A DNA stretch of 64,000 nt from CBDFHF01 sp965247565 (lineage in GTDB: Bacteria > Pseudomonadota > Gammaproteobacteria > Methylococcales > Methylomonadaceae). The position numbers were made by a program, and so were the translations under genes. Location of the stretch: NCBI GenBank assembly GCA_965247565.1, contig CBDFHF010000003.1, positions 2,294,001 through 2,358,000 on the forward strand. Reading direction: 5' to 3'. The notes under the pieces are model-generated. The model saw nothing but the letters and a program-made list of their open reading frames with translations. It was not told the DNA's origin and ran no database searches. This document shows positions 34,229-43,222 of this stretch, one piece after another; position 1 is the stretch's first letter; each line of letters starts with the position of its first letter.

Positions 34229-37200
34229 ATGCGCCAGTCAACTTGCGGTATTCAAATACTAATTTTCGCGTCCATGCTTCTGATTGGCTTGCATGATCTT
34301 GTATTGTCTATGCCAGTTTATGCGGCAACAGCAAAACTCAACATCGTCTCAGCCCGCTTTAAACAGCAAACACTGACAGTTCGGGGTAGTTATCAAGGTA
34401 AAAAAATGCCCAGCGACGGTTTGGTTAAACTCTATGATAAAAAATTGGGGAGTTTACTTAATCAGTGGACGCTGGTCGATGTTCCGGCCAAGAAAAACAA
34501 GCGGTCTTTCCGCTTCGTTTTAAATCAGCCGATTGACGTACCCTGTGCGGTGCGTTTATCTGCTGAAGGCGCCAAAAATAAGTCTAAAAAAGTGACTGGC
34601 GCACCCAAAAAAAATTGTAGCACCGGCAAGACTGCGCCCATAACCGGTGGAGAAACGCCTCCATCACCGGCAGTAATTGCCAGGCCTTTAGTTAAACCCA
34701 GTTGTAATATCTTAGAGCCAGCTGCGGGGACTGCTATTTCAGCAAACAAGCCAACATCATTTAAAGCTCGATTAAAAGCGGGCGACCCGATCTATCAAAG
34801 TCTAAAATACGAATGGGATTTCGCTGGCGGCGCCATGGACCGGCCCACCGGCACCAGCACAGGCGAACAGCAAATCGAAGCCAACCCCACTTTTGTGCGT
34901 GACAACAGCACATACCGGGTGCGCTTATCCGCAACCGATGCGGCTGGACAACGTTGCGAAGCAGCGGTACTTGTAACGGTCGGAACGCCACCCGTTGTTC
35001 TTGAAAGCGTCACCAAGTTAGCTGCGGATTCAGAGAAAACTGCTCCTACTGCCGGGCAGGCCGGTTCACTGAAAAAGACCGGTGAACCTGTTGTGATGCC
35101 TTATGAGGATATGAGTATGCAGTGCGGCACTGATGCCAAGCTGATCCCCAACAATTGGGTAACTTATTTACCTTCTATCAGCAATATCAAAGCGCAGGTT
35201 TTCGAAAAAGCTCAGCTGCCCAAAGTGTTGGACGCTAATGCCATTGAGCTTCGCTATCTTGCCGCATCTAATCCGCTCGATCCGGTTGGTGTCAATTCCA
35301 TTAATTCTACCAGTCAGAACTGGCCGCTGGGTAGCCGATTAATGCAGGCAGAAATTCAGAAAACCGATATATTTGAAACCCGTGTCCGCCCGCCTGAACA
35401 AAGTCAGAACTTAAGTGAATATTATTTCAACGGAAGTTGGGTCGCTGGACTCAGTCAGCTAAATAATCAAAGCGAGCCCATGTTGTCAGACGAGGGTTAT
35501 CAGAATACCTATGCTGATCCACCGCTGAATCCTGATCATGGTCGTTATATGCCGGGTATTGCCAATCCGTTCCAAGTGAACGATGCCCAGCTATTTAGCG
35601 GTTATCTTGATAGCGACAAAAGTTTCATCGCCCGACTGCTGCCATTGACCGATATTGACGATGCCGGCCGGGTCAATCCTTATCCGCTCTATCGCGTAGA
35701 GGCCAAGCGAGTGGGTACTGGTACTACTGTGGCGGCGACAGATATGGCTATGACAGTTGGCCGCGATCTGCATTGCCGAGAGTGTCATGCCAAAGGTGGT
35801 TTAGGTGCGAATCCAGAAATTTACCCACAGCATGCCGGCCAAGATGGACATGATCACGCAGAGAGTCCAATTCCTCCCCCTGACTACCGCGAACCTGCCA
35901 GCTCTAGTATCTTTGACCAAGAGTATACGGCGATCAGAAATCTGAGTAGTCTGCATGACTCCCTTAATCCCGGTTGGCGACTGATTGAGCGGATGGACGA
36001 AGGTTACAAATATTCCTCGGACGATGTGGTGCAATCTGACAAGCCAACTTCTTGTGATGGTGACCAAGGCTGTCACACCACGGCCATGACTCAAGTACCG
36101 TTCAATCAAGCTCTCCGTATTCAAAATGGTCCGGCGCCACTCTCTCTGGATATGCACGAATACCATGGGCAGTTAACCTATACGGATGATAAGCAAGACA
36201 TTGTGCGCGATGCACAAGGGCGGCCAGCGCGTTGGGACTTTACAGCCGGACCTAATCCCAATCCTCTATTTCCGGATCGGGACGCTCAAGGCAAACCTTT
36301 GCCAATGGAACAAAACTGTCTGAAATGCCATGGCGGCCAGCGCGAGCAGTGCTTCCGAGATCGTATGTTTACCGCAGGAGTCACCTGTTATCAGTGTCAT
36401 GGTGGCATGCTCGCGGTGAGTGGAAGTTATAAGACCGGCAAGTCAGATCTGAGCAGTTTTGGTAATCGTTTGTTCTGGTTCGAGCAACCTGATTGCGGTG
36501 CTTGCCATACCGGTAACGCTAATGTGGGTAAAGACGGAAGTGGTAACTACTTTAGTGGGGGAGTAATGAAGACCGCTTTTGATGAAGCCGATCCCTCTGC
36601 AACGCCAAGACTGCCCGATCCGTTAAACCATGATGCCATTCGATTTGCAACACCGGCCGTACCCATGGAGTTAGATAATATCGGCTACCAGTCTCACCAA
36701 AATGAGTCTGGAAACTATTACAGTTTCAACGTTCGTAAATCTCCCAAAGCGCCGTTGTTTCGGATGGGTAAAGATACCCATGGTGATGTAGCTTGTTCAG
36801 CGTGCCACGGTGCGGCGCATGCGATTTGGCCCAATCGGGATCCGAACGCCAACGACAATGTCACCGCCAATCAGTTGCAAGGCCATGCCGGTCATATTGT
36901 CGAATGTAATGTTTGCCATGCCAGCGATGCGTTTGCCAAACTGAAAAATCTGGACGGCGGCAAATTTTCCGGTTTGCCGGAAAACTCCGGTATTCTCGGT
37001 GGCCCACACGGTATGCATCCTGTGCACGATCCTAACTGGTGGTTGACAGCCCAGGAATCCAGAACCGGTGGCTTGCACGTTAACGTCTACCGAAACGGCG
37101 GATTTGATGGGACAGATCAATGCGCTGCCTGCCATGGGGATGATCACACCGGAACCCGTCTGTCCAAGGCTGCGGTAGATCGAGAATACAATTTGCCCGG

Positions 37201-38293
37201 CGGAATCAAAGCGTCCTGGAAAGCCGGCGAGCCGATGGGTTGTGATCGTTGCCACGACCTTGCCCATAGTTTCAGCGCCAAAGGAGCCGGTGCTGGTTTT
37301 AAATCCAATCGTTCACCCACTATTTCTTCTGAACCAGTGCGGGAAGTATCGGTGGGTAAACCTTATGAATATGCTGTTGTGGCGACCGATCCGGATAACA
37401 ACAGTCTGACCTATTCCATTGATCCGGTACCGGTGTCTGCGGATGGCGATATGTTGCAAATTGACTCGCAAACCGGCGTGATTACTGGTGTGTTCGGTCA
37501 ATCTGCATTGGAGAATTTTGGAGAAGCAAGTCCACCCTGGAAGTTCGAGTTTACGGTTAAAGCCAGCGATGGTTTTGGCGGTGTTGCCAGACAACCTGTG
37601 GTTCTTAATCTTACTTGTCCGCCCGGAAGTACTTGGGACAAACCAATTTGCCGATCTGACAGTATTACACTGGAACCTGACCCCAATGCGCCGCTAGGTT
37701 TTACGGCCGGAGAAACCTACCGTCATCAGCTCAATATCAGCCATGCCGCAGGTTTACCTCTGCAGTTACGGCTAGTAGATGCCTACGAAGGTATTACTAT
37801 TAATGAGAGCACGGGCTTAATTGAATGGCCATCTACCTTATCTGCTACTACTGCGCCCGCTAGTTTTCGGGTTATCGCCACCGATTCAGAAGGTGGTGAG
37901 GCGCGGCTGTTTTTATCACCTGTCCTTTGTGATGCTCGCCATCCCTGGGATGCCGCAAATAGCAATTGTCAGCCGATCATTAATTTTACATCCGCACCGC
38001 CAACCGGAATTAATGCTGGAGATGTTTATAGTTATCAAGCTCTTGCCACTCACCGGGAGAATTTGCCGTTGACTTATCGCGCGGACAACATGAATAACTA
38101 TCCGGGGGATATGAGCATGGATGCTCAAACTGGTTTATTTACTTGGAAATCGCCCTCAGATTTGACCGAAAATGAATATAACTTTCAGATTGTAGCCGAG
38201 GATAGTAGCGGAGAGACACAATATCAGGGCCTTTCCATCAAGGTTTGTGCGCCTCCGAAGCACTACAACAGCCAGACAGCATTATGCGAGTAA
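34229..38293 (+). CDS. giant secreted multiheme cytochrome, paralog P3
   Basis: 1354 residues, the shortest of the six. GAGAGGG lies just before the ATG. It has a compact signal peptide (MRQSTCGIQILIFASMLLIG, cleavage near VYA), unlike P1 and P2. One N-terminal beta repeat and the PKD-like domain follow. Heme core 516-1010: CRECH, CLKCH, CYQCH, CGACH, CSACH, CNVCH, CAACH and CDRCH, plus CDGDQGCH (609-616), a CX5CH spacing that would be very unusual if it binds heme. It has only three Ig-like domains and ends ALCE, so the shorter length is due mainly to one missing Ig unit. The cysteine after CLKCH (QREQCFRD) is kept as in P1, P2 and P6. Confidence 0.88.
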   Translation: MRQSTCGIQILIFASMLLIGLHDLVLSMPVYAATAKLNIVSARFKQQTLTVRGSYQGKKMPSDGLVKLYDKKLGSLLNQWTLVDVPAKKNKRSFRFVLNQPIDVPCAVRLSAEGAKNKSKKVTGAPKKNCSTGKTAPITGGETPPSPAVIARPLVKPSCNILEPAAGTAISANKPTSFKARLKAGDPIYQSLKYEWDFAGGAMDRPTGTSTGEQQIEANPTFVRDNSTYRVRLSATDAAGQRCEAAVLVTVGTPPVVLESVTKLAADSEKTAPTAGQAGSLKKTGEPVVMPYEDMSMQCGTDAKLIPNNWVTYLPSISNIKAQVFEKAQLPKVLDANAIELRYLAASNPLDPVGVNSINSTSQNWPLGSRLMQAEIQKTDIFETRVRPPEQSQNLSEYYFNGSWVAGLSQLNNQSEPMLSDEGYQNTYADPPLNPDHGRYMPGIANPFQVNDAQLFSGYLDSDKSFIARLLPLTDIDDAGRVNPYPLYRVEAKRVGTGTTVAATDMAMTVGRDLHCRECHAKGGLGANPEIYPQHAGQDGHDHAESPIPPPDYREPASSSIFDQEYTAIRNLSSLHDSLNPGWRLIERMDEGYKYSSDDVVQSDKPTSCDGDQGCHTTAMTQVPFNQALRIQNGPAPLSLDMHEYHGQLTYTDDKQDIVRDAQGRPARWDFTAGPNPNPLFPDRDAQGKPLPMEQNCLKCHGGQREQCFRDRMFTAGVTCYQCHGGMLAVSGSYKTGKSDLSSFGNRLFWFEQPDCGACHTGNANVGKDGSGNYFSGGVMKTAFDEADPSATPRLPDPLNHDAIRFATPAVPMELDNIGYQSHQNESGNYYSFNVRKSPKAPLFRMGKDTHGDVACSACHGAAHAIWPNRDPNANDNVTANQLQGHAGHIVECNVCHASDAFAKLKNLDGGKFSGLPENSGILGGPHGMHPVHDPNWWLTAQESRTGGLHVNVYRNGGFDGTDQCAACHGDDHTGTRLSKAAVDREYNLPGGIKASWKAGEPMGCDRCHDLAHSFSAKGAGAGFKSNRSPTISSEPVREVSVGKPYEYAVVATDPDNNSLTYSIDPVPVSADGDMLQIDSQTGVITGVFGQSALENFGEASPPWKFEFTVKASDGFGGVARQPVVLNLTCPPGSTWDKPICRSDSITLEPDPNAPLGFTAGETYRHQLNISHAAGLPLQLRLVDAYEGITINESTGLIEWPSTLSATTAPASFRVIATDSEGGEARLFLSPVLCDARHPWDAANSNCQPIINFTSAPPTGINAGDVYSYQALATHRENLPLTYRADNMNNYPGDMSMDAQTGLFTWKSPSDLTENEYNFQIVAEDSSGETQYQGLSIKVCAPPKHYNSQTALCE

Positions 38294-38577
38294 TCAGATT
38301 GTTTTTTCAACAAATGGTCGGCTGTATGAAAGCTTGTTCGGTTGGTTCATGCTGGTTTGAACAATATTGCCGGTTTGTGCCAAACAAAATGTTTCTGCCT
38401 AGGCAACGTAGCGTAAAGCTAAAGCGTAATCTGGCTTTGCTAAATTATGGCTCAGCTCGTCATACCCGTGTGGGAGCGCGAGAATGCTTACCGGGATGGC
38501 GAGTGCAGGAAATAGTGATTTGAAACCTATCAAAGTAGAACTAATTATTTATAGATATCTTTTAAGGATGAACTTTT
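38294..38577. other. longest non-coding gap between P3 and P4
   Basis: 284 bases marking the switch from the P1-P3 to the P4-P6 subtype. A frame overlapping P3 runs through here but has no signal, domain or ribosome site. The stretch around 38455-38510 (CATACCCGTGTGGGAGCGCG) looks like a decayed intergenic repeat. AAGGATG and an ATG lead into P4 at the right end. Confidence 0.35.
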
Positions 38578-41500
38578 ATGTGGACTTTTTTATTCGGTAA
38601 ACCCACTTCAGTCAGTGTTCTGTCACTTGGCTTTCTGAGCTTAAGTCTTTTGGCAGGCATTGACACCAGCCACGCCGCCACGCCCAACGTACAAATCAGC
38701 TCAGCCGAATTCCGGCAGAATGCCCTGCAAATCAAAGGCAGACTCCGAAATCCCGCTGGCTTAAGTGTCGAAGTATTTGACCTAGACGGCCATTCACTCG
38801 GCCTGGCCCCAATCAAAGCCAAAAAATACAGCTTTACACTGGATCGAGCCAAAATGACCAGCGTGCCCTGCGGCATAGTCGCCGAAGCCGGTGGTATACA
38901 AGTCATGAAACCCGTCAAACGTGCACCGGAACCTTGTAAAGGCCTCACCATCAAAAAAGCCCAATGGCTCAAGAAGAAAAAGCGGCTCAATGTTGCCGGT
39001 CATGGCAAAGCCGTCGGCACGACCACTCTTGAACTGTACGACCTGGACGGTAACCTACTCGCTTCTGAAAAACCCGTCAAACCCGGCAAATTTGCCTTTA
39101 ACCTAGAGTCAGCCCAACTCAAAACCGGCATCCCGTGCAGTATCAAAGTCACCAACGGCACCGCCACCAGCGCCGCCCTCGTCAGCAAAGCCCCGGCCGG
39201 CTGCACGGTATTACCCATCAAAACCCGCTGCGCCATCACCGAACCCGCCAACAACAGCCAACTGCCGTACAACCAACCCATAGTATTTAAAGCCAACGCC
39301 CAAGCCAAAGATAGCAAAGCCAAACCCATCAAATACGAATGGGACTTTGCGGGTGGTGTCATGGGTCATCCGGCCGGCACCCTCAATGACAGCGGCGAAA
39401 ACCAAACCCAAGCCAGCTTCATCAGAAACAACAGCACTTACCGAGTGCGCTTTGCCGCCACCGACGCCAAAGGCGAACGCTGTGAAGCGGCCATCGAAGT
39501 CAGCGTTGGCACACCGCCAACTGGCCTACCGCCGAAAGTCCCCGAACAAACGGCGCCAAAAGTAGCTGGTGAGTTGGATGGCACCGCCGGTGATCTGGTG
39601 GTGCTGCCGTTCGAGGATTTGACCATGCAGTCGATCACCGATTCACGTTTGGCCCCTAATATTTACGTTACCGTTTGGCCATTTAGCACTCTGAACGCCC
39701 AGGTCTATCGAAAAGGGCGGTTGCCAGAACGGCTCGGTTCGGAACAGATCGCACTCAGCTATTCCGCCGCCTCCAATCCGGTTGATCCGGTTGGCGCCAA
39801 CTCAATCAATTCCACCAGCCAGAATTGGCCTGTCGGCACACCTTTGCTGCAAGCAACCCTACAGAAAACCGACCTGTTCGAGTCGTTCATGCCGGACAAT
39901 CCGCCTGAGGACCTCAATAGCCTAAGTTTCATTGCATCCACTCTGCGCATCATCCGTGAGGGCAAAAGTTTGCTCGCCGACGAAGGCTTTGTGAAGTTTC
40001 CGCTGTTAACTGAACCAGAGGAACGCGGTAGCTATATGCCTGGGATAGGTAATCCCTATCAGGTTAACGAGCCCCAACCCTACCGCTATTACGAACCGAA
40101 GCAGACACTGTTTCAAGCCACGCTGTTGCCACTGTCCGATGTCGATGATAGCGGCAGAATCAACCCCTATCCCTTGCTTCGAACTGAAGCGAGCGTAACG
40201 CCCGGACAACCGCTGGCGGCTACCGACGCCGTGCTTACATCGAGTCGCGACCTGCACTGCCGGGAATGTCACGAAAAAGGCGGTATTGCAGCGGATCCCA
40301 ACAGTGATTTGTCCCTGTTCAAGATCGCGAACGCCTTCATTGAGGAATACATCGGCGACGGTCAGCCACAGTTTTTCGATGCGCCCAGCGACCGGCTGGA
40401 TGACCGGGAGCTGGCCGCCTATTGGAACATCGCCAGCATTCACGATTTTTACGATAGAGTCGGGTTGGCAAGTCACGCGCGAGTGAGCAACGATCATTCG
40501 GGCCATGGTGATCATGGTGGCGGCCCTTCCGATTATAGGGATCAGCAATGCAGCGTCTGTCATTATCAATGGCAAGGCGTCGCATTGAGTGACGACGCGA
40601 TGAGCGCATACGTCGCGCGCAATGGTTTCCAAAGCGTTGTTGGGAATGCTAACCCAAGTAGTTTCCTTCGTGAAGGTGGCCGGGAGGGAATCTTTGGCTA
40701 TGACGACTCGGGCGCGATACACACTTTTCACGGCCAACTCATGTACAATGCCGACCGCAGCGGCATCCGGCGCTGGCCTGGCGGCCGCTTCGAACGTTGG
40801 CATCCGGAAGACGGCCTCAATCCGGCGCCGTTATTTCCGGTCAAAGATGCGAACGGAAAGTCTTTGCCGATGGAGGAGAATTGTCTGAAATGCCACGGCG
40901 GACAACGGGAACAGGCCTATCGAGACAACCACTACGCCGCTGGTCTGACTTGCTACCAGTGCCACGGAGACATGCTGGCGGTGGGCGGATTTTACCAGCA
41001 GTTTTCGCCGACTGTTGAACGCAAATATTTTAGGATACCTTGGTTCGATCAGCCGGAATGCGGTGCCTGCCACCTCGGCAGTGCCAACAGGGGAGGTGCC
41101 GGAATGCCCGGATTCTTTAGTGCCGGTGTGATGGACACTGCTTTCGATCTCGCCGATCCGTCGGCGACTCTGCGCCAGCCTATTCCGGGACCGGATGGTG
41201 CGCGATTCTCGATTCCGCAGAGTTCGTTCACTCTCCATAACGTGGATGGAATTCCTAATGAGCCCGCCAAATCGGTGCAACTTCCCTTGTTTCGCCGCGG
41301 CAAGGATACGCATGGCAACGTCAGCTGCGCCGCCTGCCACGGTGGCGCACATGCGATCTGGCCCAATAGCGATCCCAACGCCAACGACAATGTCACCGCA
41401 ATGCAATTGCAGGGTCATACTGGCAGTGTACTGGAGTGCAATGTCTGCCATACGGCCGATGCTTTCCAAAAACAGGACGATCTGGACGGGGGGCCGTATA

Positions 41501-43149
41501 TGGGCGTTGCCGCTGGGGTACTGGGTGGACCGCATAACTTGCATCCGATCAACGACCCCAATTGGTGGAAAGAAGCCACGGGTCAAGTCAACGGCAAAGC
41601 GGGTTGGCATGATGATTATGCGCGACTACCCGGTACAGCGGGCGAAGATCAATGCGCCGCTTGTCATGGTAACGATCATAAAGGCTCGCGGTTATCGAAA
41701 ACCCCTGTGGCGCGTGAATTCGTTGATGAAAACGGCAAGAAGGTGAAGGTTAAAGCCGGTGCTGTGATTGGTTGCGACCTGTGCCACAGCATCGAGAAAA
41801 GCTGCCAGAAGTCACCCAATCCGCGTTGCGGAACGGCTGACCCCGAACGCGTCAATCGCCCGCCGGTCTTTACCTCGGCACCAGTCGAGCAGGCTGTTTT
41901 TGGTGAAATGTACCGGGCGACAGTCAGTACCAGTGATCCCGACGGTGATCCAGTGACCTTACGCCTGACGGTCAATCCCACCCCGCCCAATCCTGATTCC
42001 CCCGATTCGGCGAAGCTGGAATTCGACGCGGCTACCGGCACATTGACCGCCGATTGGATGCTAAAAGAGGGCGCAAATAGTCCGTTGACGCGTTGGCAGT
42101 ATGTACTAACCGCCGACGACGGCCATGGCGGACTCGTCAATCAGACTAGCACAGTTCGGTTGGCTTGTCCCGCGAACTTGCTGTTCGACCCGGAGGCCGG
42201 TTGTGTGAAACTGCGCTTCACTTCGCGGCAACCTGTTTTCGGGGTGAACGCAGGTGAAGTGTTCAGCTACCCTATGCAGACAGCTCATGCCGATCAGACG
42301 CCGGTGACGTTCTCACTTGCCGAGGGCGCTACACCCGGAGGGATAATCTCACCAGAAGGCGTCATCACCTGGGATACCGCCGGTATTACCGAGGCTGGCT
42401 CTTTTACGGTCATCGCGAGGGACGCGAGCGGCGCCGAAGTGACGCAGTATGTGTCTGTAACGGTATGCATAGGCGCGAACCGGTGGAATGAAATTTCGGG
42501 AACCTGTATCAGCCCAATCGCCATCACTTCGCCCCCGCCGGTCAGCTCCGGGATGACCTTCGGAATGAATGTCGGGGAAACGTTTGTGCATCACGTGTCG
42601 GCCAAACATAAGCAGGATCTACCCTTGTCCTTTGCGCTGAGCGGCGCCCCGTCTGGCATGGAAATCGACCCGAGCAGTGGCCATCTGGAATGGACAGCCG
42701 GCCCCGGGTCCGAGGGCAACTATGCGGTAGAGCTGCGGGTTGCCGACGGCGCCGGCGCCTTTGCCACGCAAGCCTTCCAACTCGCCGTCTGTGCCATACC
42801 GCAGGTCTGGAACCCCGAACTCGGTCAATGCAAAGGCCCTATCACCATAACATCTTTAGCGCCAGGAGTTTATGGTATGGATCCCGGCCAAACCTTTATA
42901 CATGATGTGACCGCGACTCATGAGCAAAATCTGCCGTTGACCTTCAGTCTGAGTCAAGCACCCGCCGGCATGACCATAGGTGCTGATAACGGTCACATTG
43001 AATGGGCGGCCATTGAAAGCCCTGTGATTTACCAAGCTGTCACGGTATCGGTCAGCGACGGACAGGGTGGACACACGGAGCAAAGTTTCACTCTGGCAGT
43101 CTGTCAGCCACCTACTCACTGGAGTAGTTCAGGTAATAATTGCCTGTAA
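38578..43149 (+). CDS. giant secreted multiheme cytochrome, paralog P4
   Basis: 1523 residues, the longest member. Signal peptide MWTFLFGKPTSVSVLSLGFL to SHA (33). Unlike P1-P3 it has two tandem N-terminal beta repeats, about 35-118 and 119-205; each ends in PC ... AP.C and contains the shared DLDG motif. A PKD-like domain follows (KYEWDFAGGVMG). The nine canonical CxxCH sites lie between 561 and 1070, including CSVCH at 658-662 where P1-P3 have stretched motifs. Four Ig-like domains follow and the chain ends NNCL. QREQA replaces QREQC. Bases 38663-39549 are identical to P5. The gene appears richer in G+C and in GCC/GGC codons than P1-P3. Confidence 0.88.
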   Translation: MWTFLFGKPTSVSVLSLGFLSLSLLAGIDTSHAATPNVQISSAEFRQNALQIKGRLRNPAGLSVEVFDLDGHSLGLAPIKAKKYSFTLDRAKMTSVPCGIVAEAGGIQVMKPVKRAPEPCKGLTIKKAQWLKKKKRLNVAGHGKAVGTTTLELYDLDGNLLASEKPVKPGKFAFNLESAQLKTGIPCSIKVTNGTATSAALVSKAPAGCTVLPIKTRCAITEPANNSQLPYNQPIVFKANAQAKDSKAKPIKYEWDFAGGVMGHPAGTLNDSGENQTQASFIRNNSTYRVRFAATDAKGERCEAAIEVSVGTPPTGLPPKVPEQTAPKVAGELDGTAGDLVVLPFEDLTMQSITDSRLAPNIYVTVWPFSTLNAQVYRKGRLPERLGSEQIALSYSAASNPVDPVGANSINSTSQNWPVGTPLLQATLQKTDLFESFMPDNPPEDLNSLSFIASTLRIIREGKSLLADEGFVKFPLLTEPEERGSYMPGIGNPYQVNEPQPYRYYEPKQTLFQATLLPLSDVDDSGRINPYPLLRTEASVTPGQPLAATDAVLTSSRDLHCRECHEKGGIAADPNSDLSLFKIANAFIEEYIGDGQPQFFDAPSDRLDDRELAAYWNIASIHDFYDRVGLASHARVSNDHSGHGDHGGGPSDYRDQQCSVCHYQWQGVALSDDAMSAYVARNGFQSVVGNANPSSFLREGGREGIFGYDDSGAIHTFHGQLMYNADRSGIRRWPGGRFERWHPEDGLNPAPLFPVKDANGKSLPMEENCLKCHGGQREQAYRDNHYAAGLTCYQCHGDMLAVGGFYQQFSPTVERKYFRIPWFDQPECGACHLGSANRGGAGMPGFFSAGVMDTAFDLADPSATLRQPIPGPDGARFSIPQSSFTLHNVDGIPNEPAKSVQLPLFRRGKDTHGNVSCAACHGGAHAIWPNSDPNANDNVTAMQLQGHTGSVLECNVCHTADAFQKQDDLDGGPYMGVAAGVLGGPHNLHPINDPNWWKEATGQVNGKAGWHDDYARLPGTAGEDQCAACHGNDHKGSRLSKTPVAREFVDENGKKVKVKAGAVIGCDLCHSIEKSCQKSPNPRCGTADPERVNRPPVFTSAPVEQAVFGEMYRATVSTSDPDGDPVTLRLTVNPTPPNPDSPDSAKLEFDAATGTLTADWMLKEGANSPLTRWQYVLTADDGHGGLVNQTSTVRLACPANLLFDPEAGCVKLRFTSRQPVFGVNAGEVFSYPMQTAHADQTPVTFSLAEGATPGGIISPEGVITWDTAGITEAGSFTVIARDASGAEVTQYVSVTVCIGANRWNEISGTCISPIAITSPPPVSSGMTFGMNVGETFVHHVSAKHKQDLPLSFALSGAPSGMEIDPSSGHLEWTAGPGSEGNYAVELRVADGAGAFATQAFQLAVCAIPQVWNPELGQCKGPITITSLAPGVYGMDPGQTFIHDVTATHEQNLPLTFSLSQAPAGMTIGADNGHIEWAAIESPVIYQAVTVSVSDGQGGHTEQSFTLAVCQPPTHWSSSGNNCL
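38663..39549 (+). repeat. 887-bp tract identical to P5, copy in P4
   Basis: I compared this line by line with 43293-44179 (offset 4630) and saw no difference over 887 bases, including all synonymous sites. The tract covers the end of the signal peptide, both N-terminal repeats and the PKD-like domain. It begins just before SHAATPN and ends at the PEQ(T/P)AP linker. P6 is similar here but not identical. Confidence 0.9.
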
Positions 43150-43222
43150 TAGATTGATTGGTCAGAGAGGCTTAAAAGCTAAATCGATAAAGTCGGATAG
43201 TATCCATAAGAGAGGATTTTTT

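Noticed and set aside
38245..38523. 92-codon frame between P3 and P4
   Set aside because: Begins inside P3, no ribosome site, no domain, biased composition; likely chance.
38562..38990. Long minus-strand open frame, repeated at 43162-43620 and 47652-48143
   Set aside because: It is antisense to the conserved N-terminal modules of P4-P6 and recurs only because that DNA is duplicated. It has no ribosome site or domain.
43067..43222. Longer start for P5 overlapping P4
   Set aside because: The extension is polar, lacks a ribosome site and hides the signal peptide; 43223 has AGAGGAT and a normal leader.
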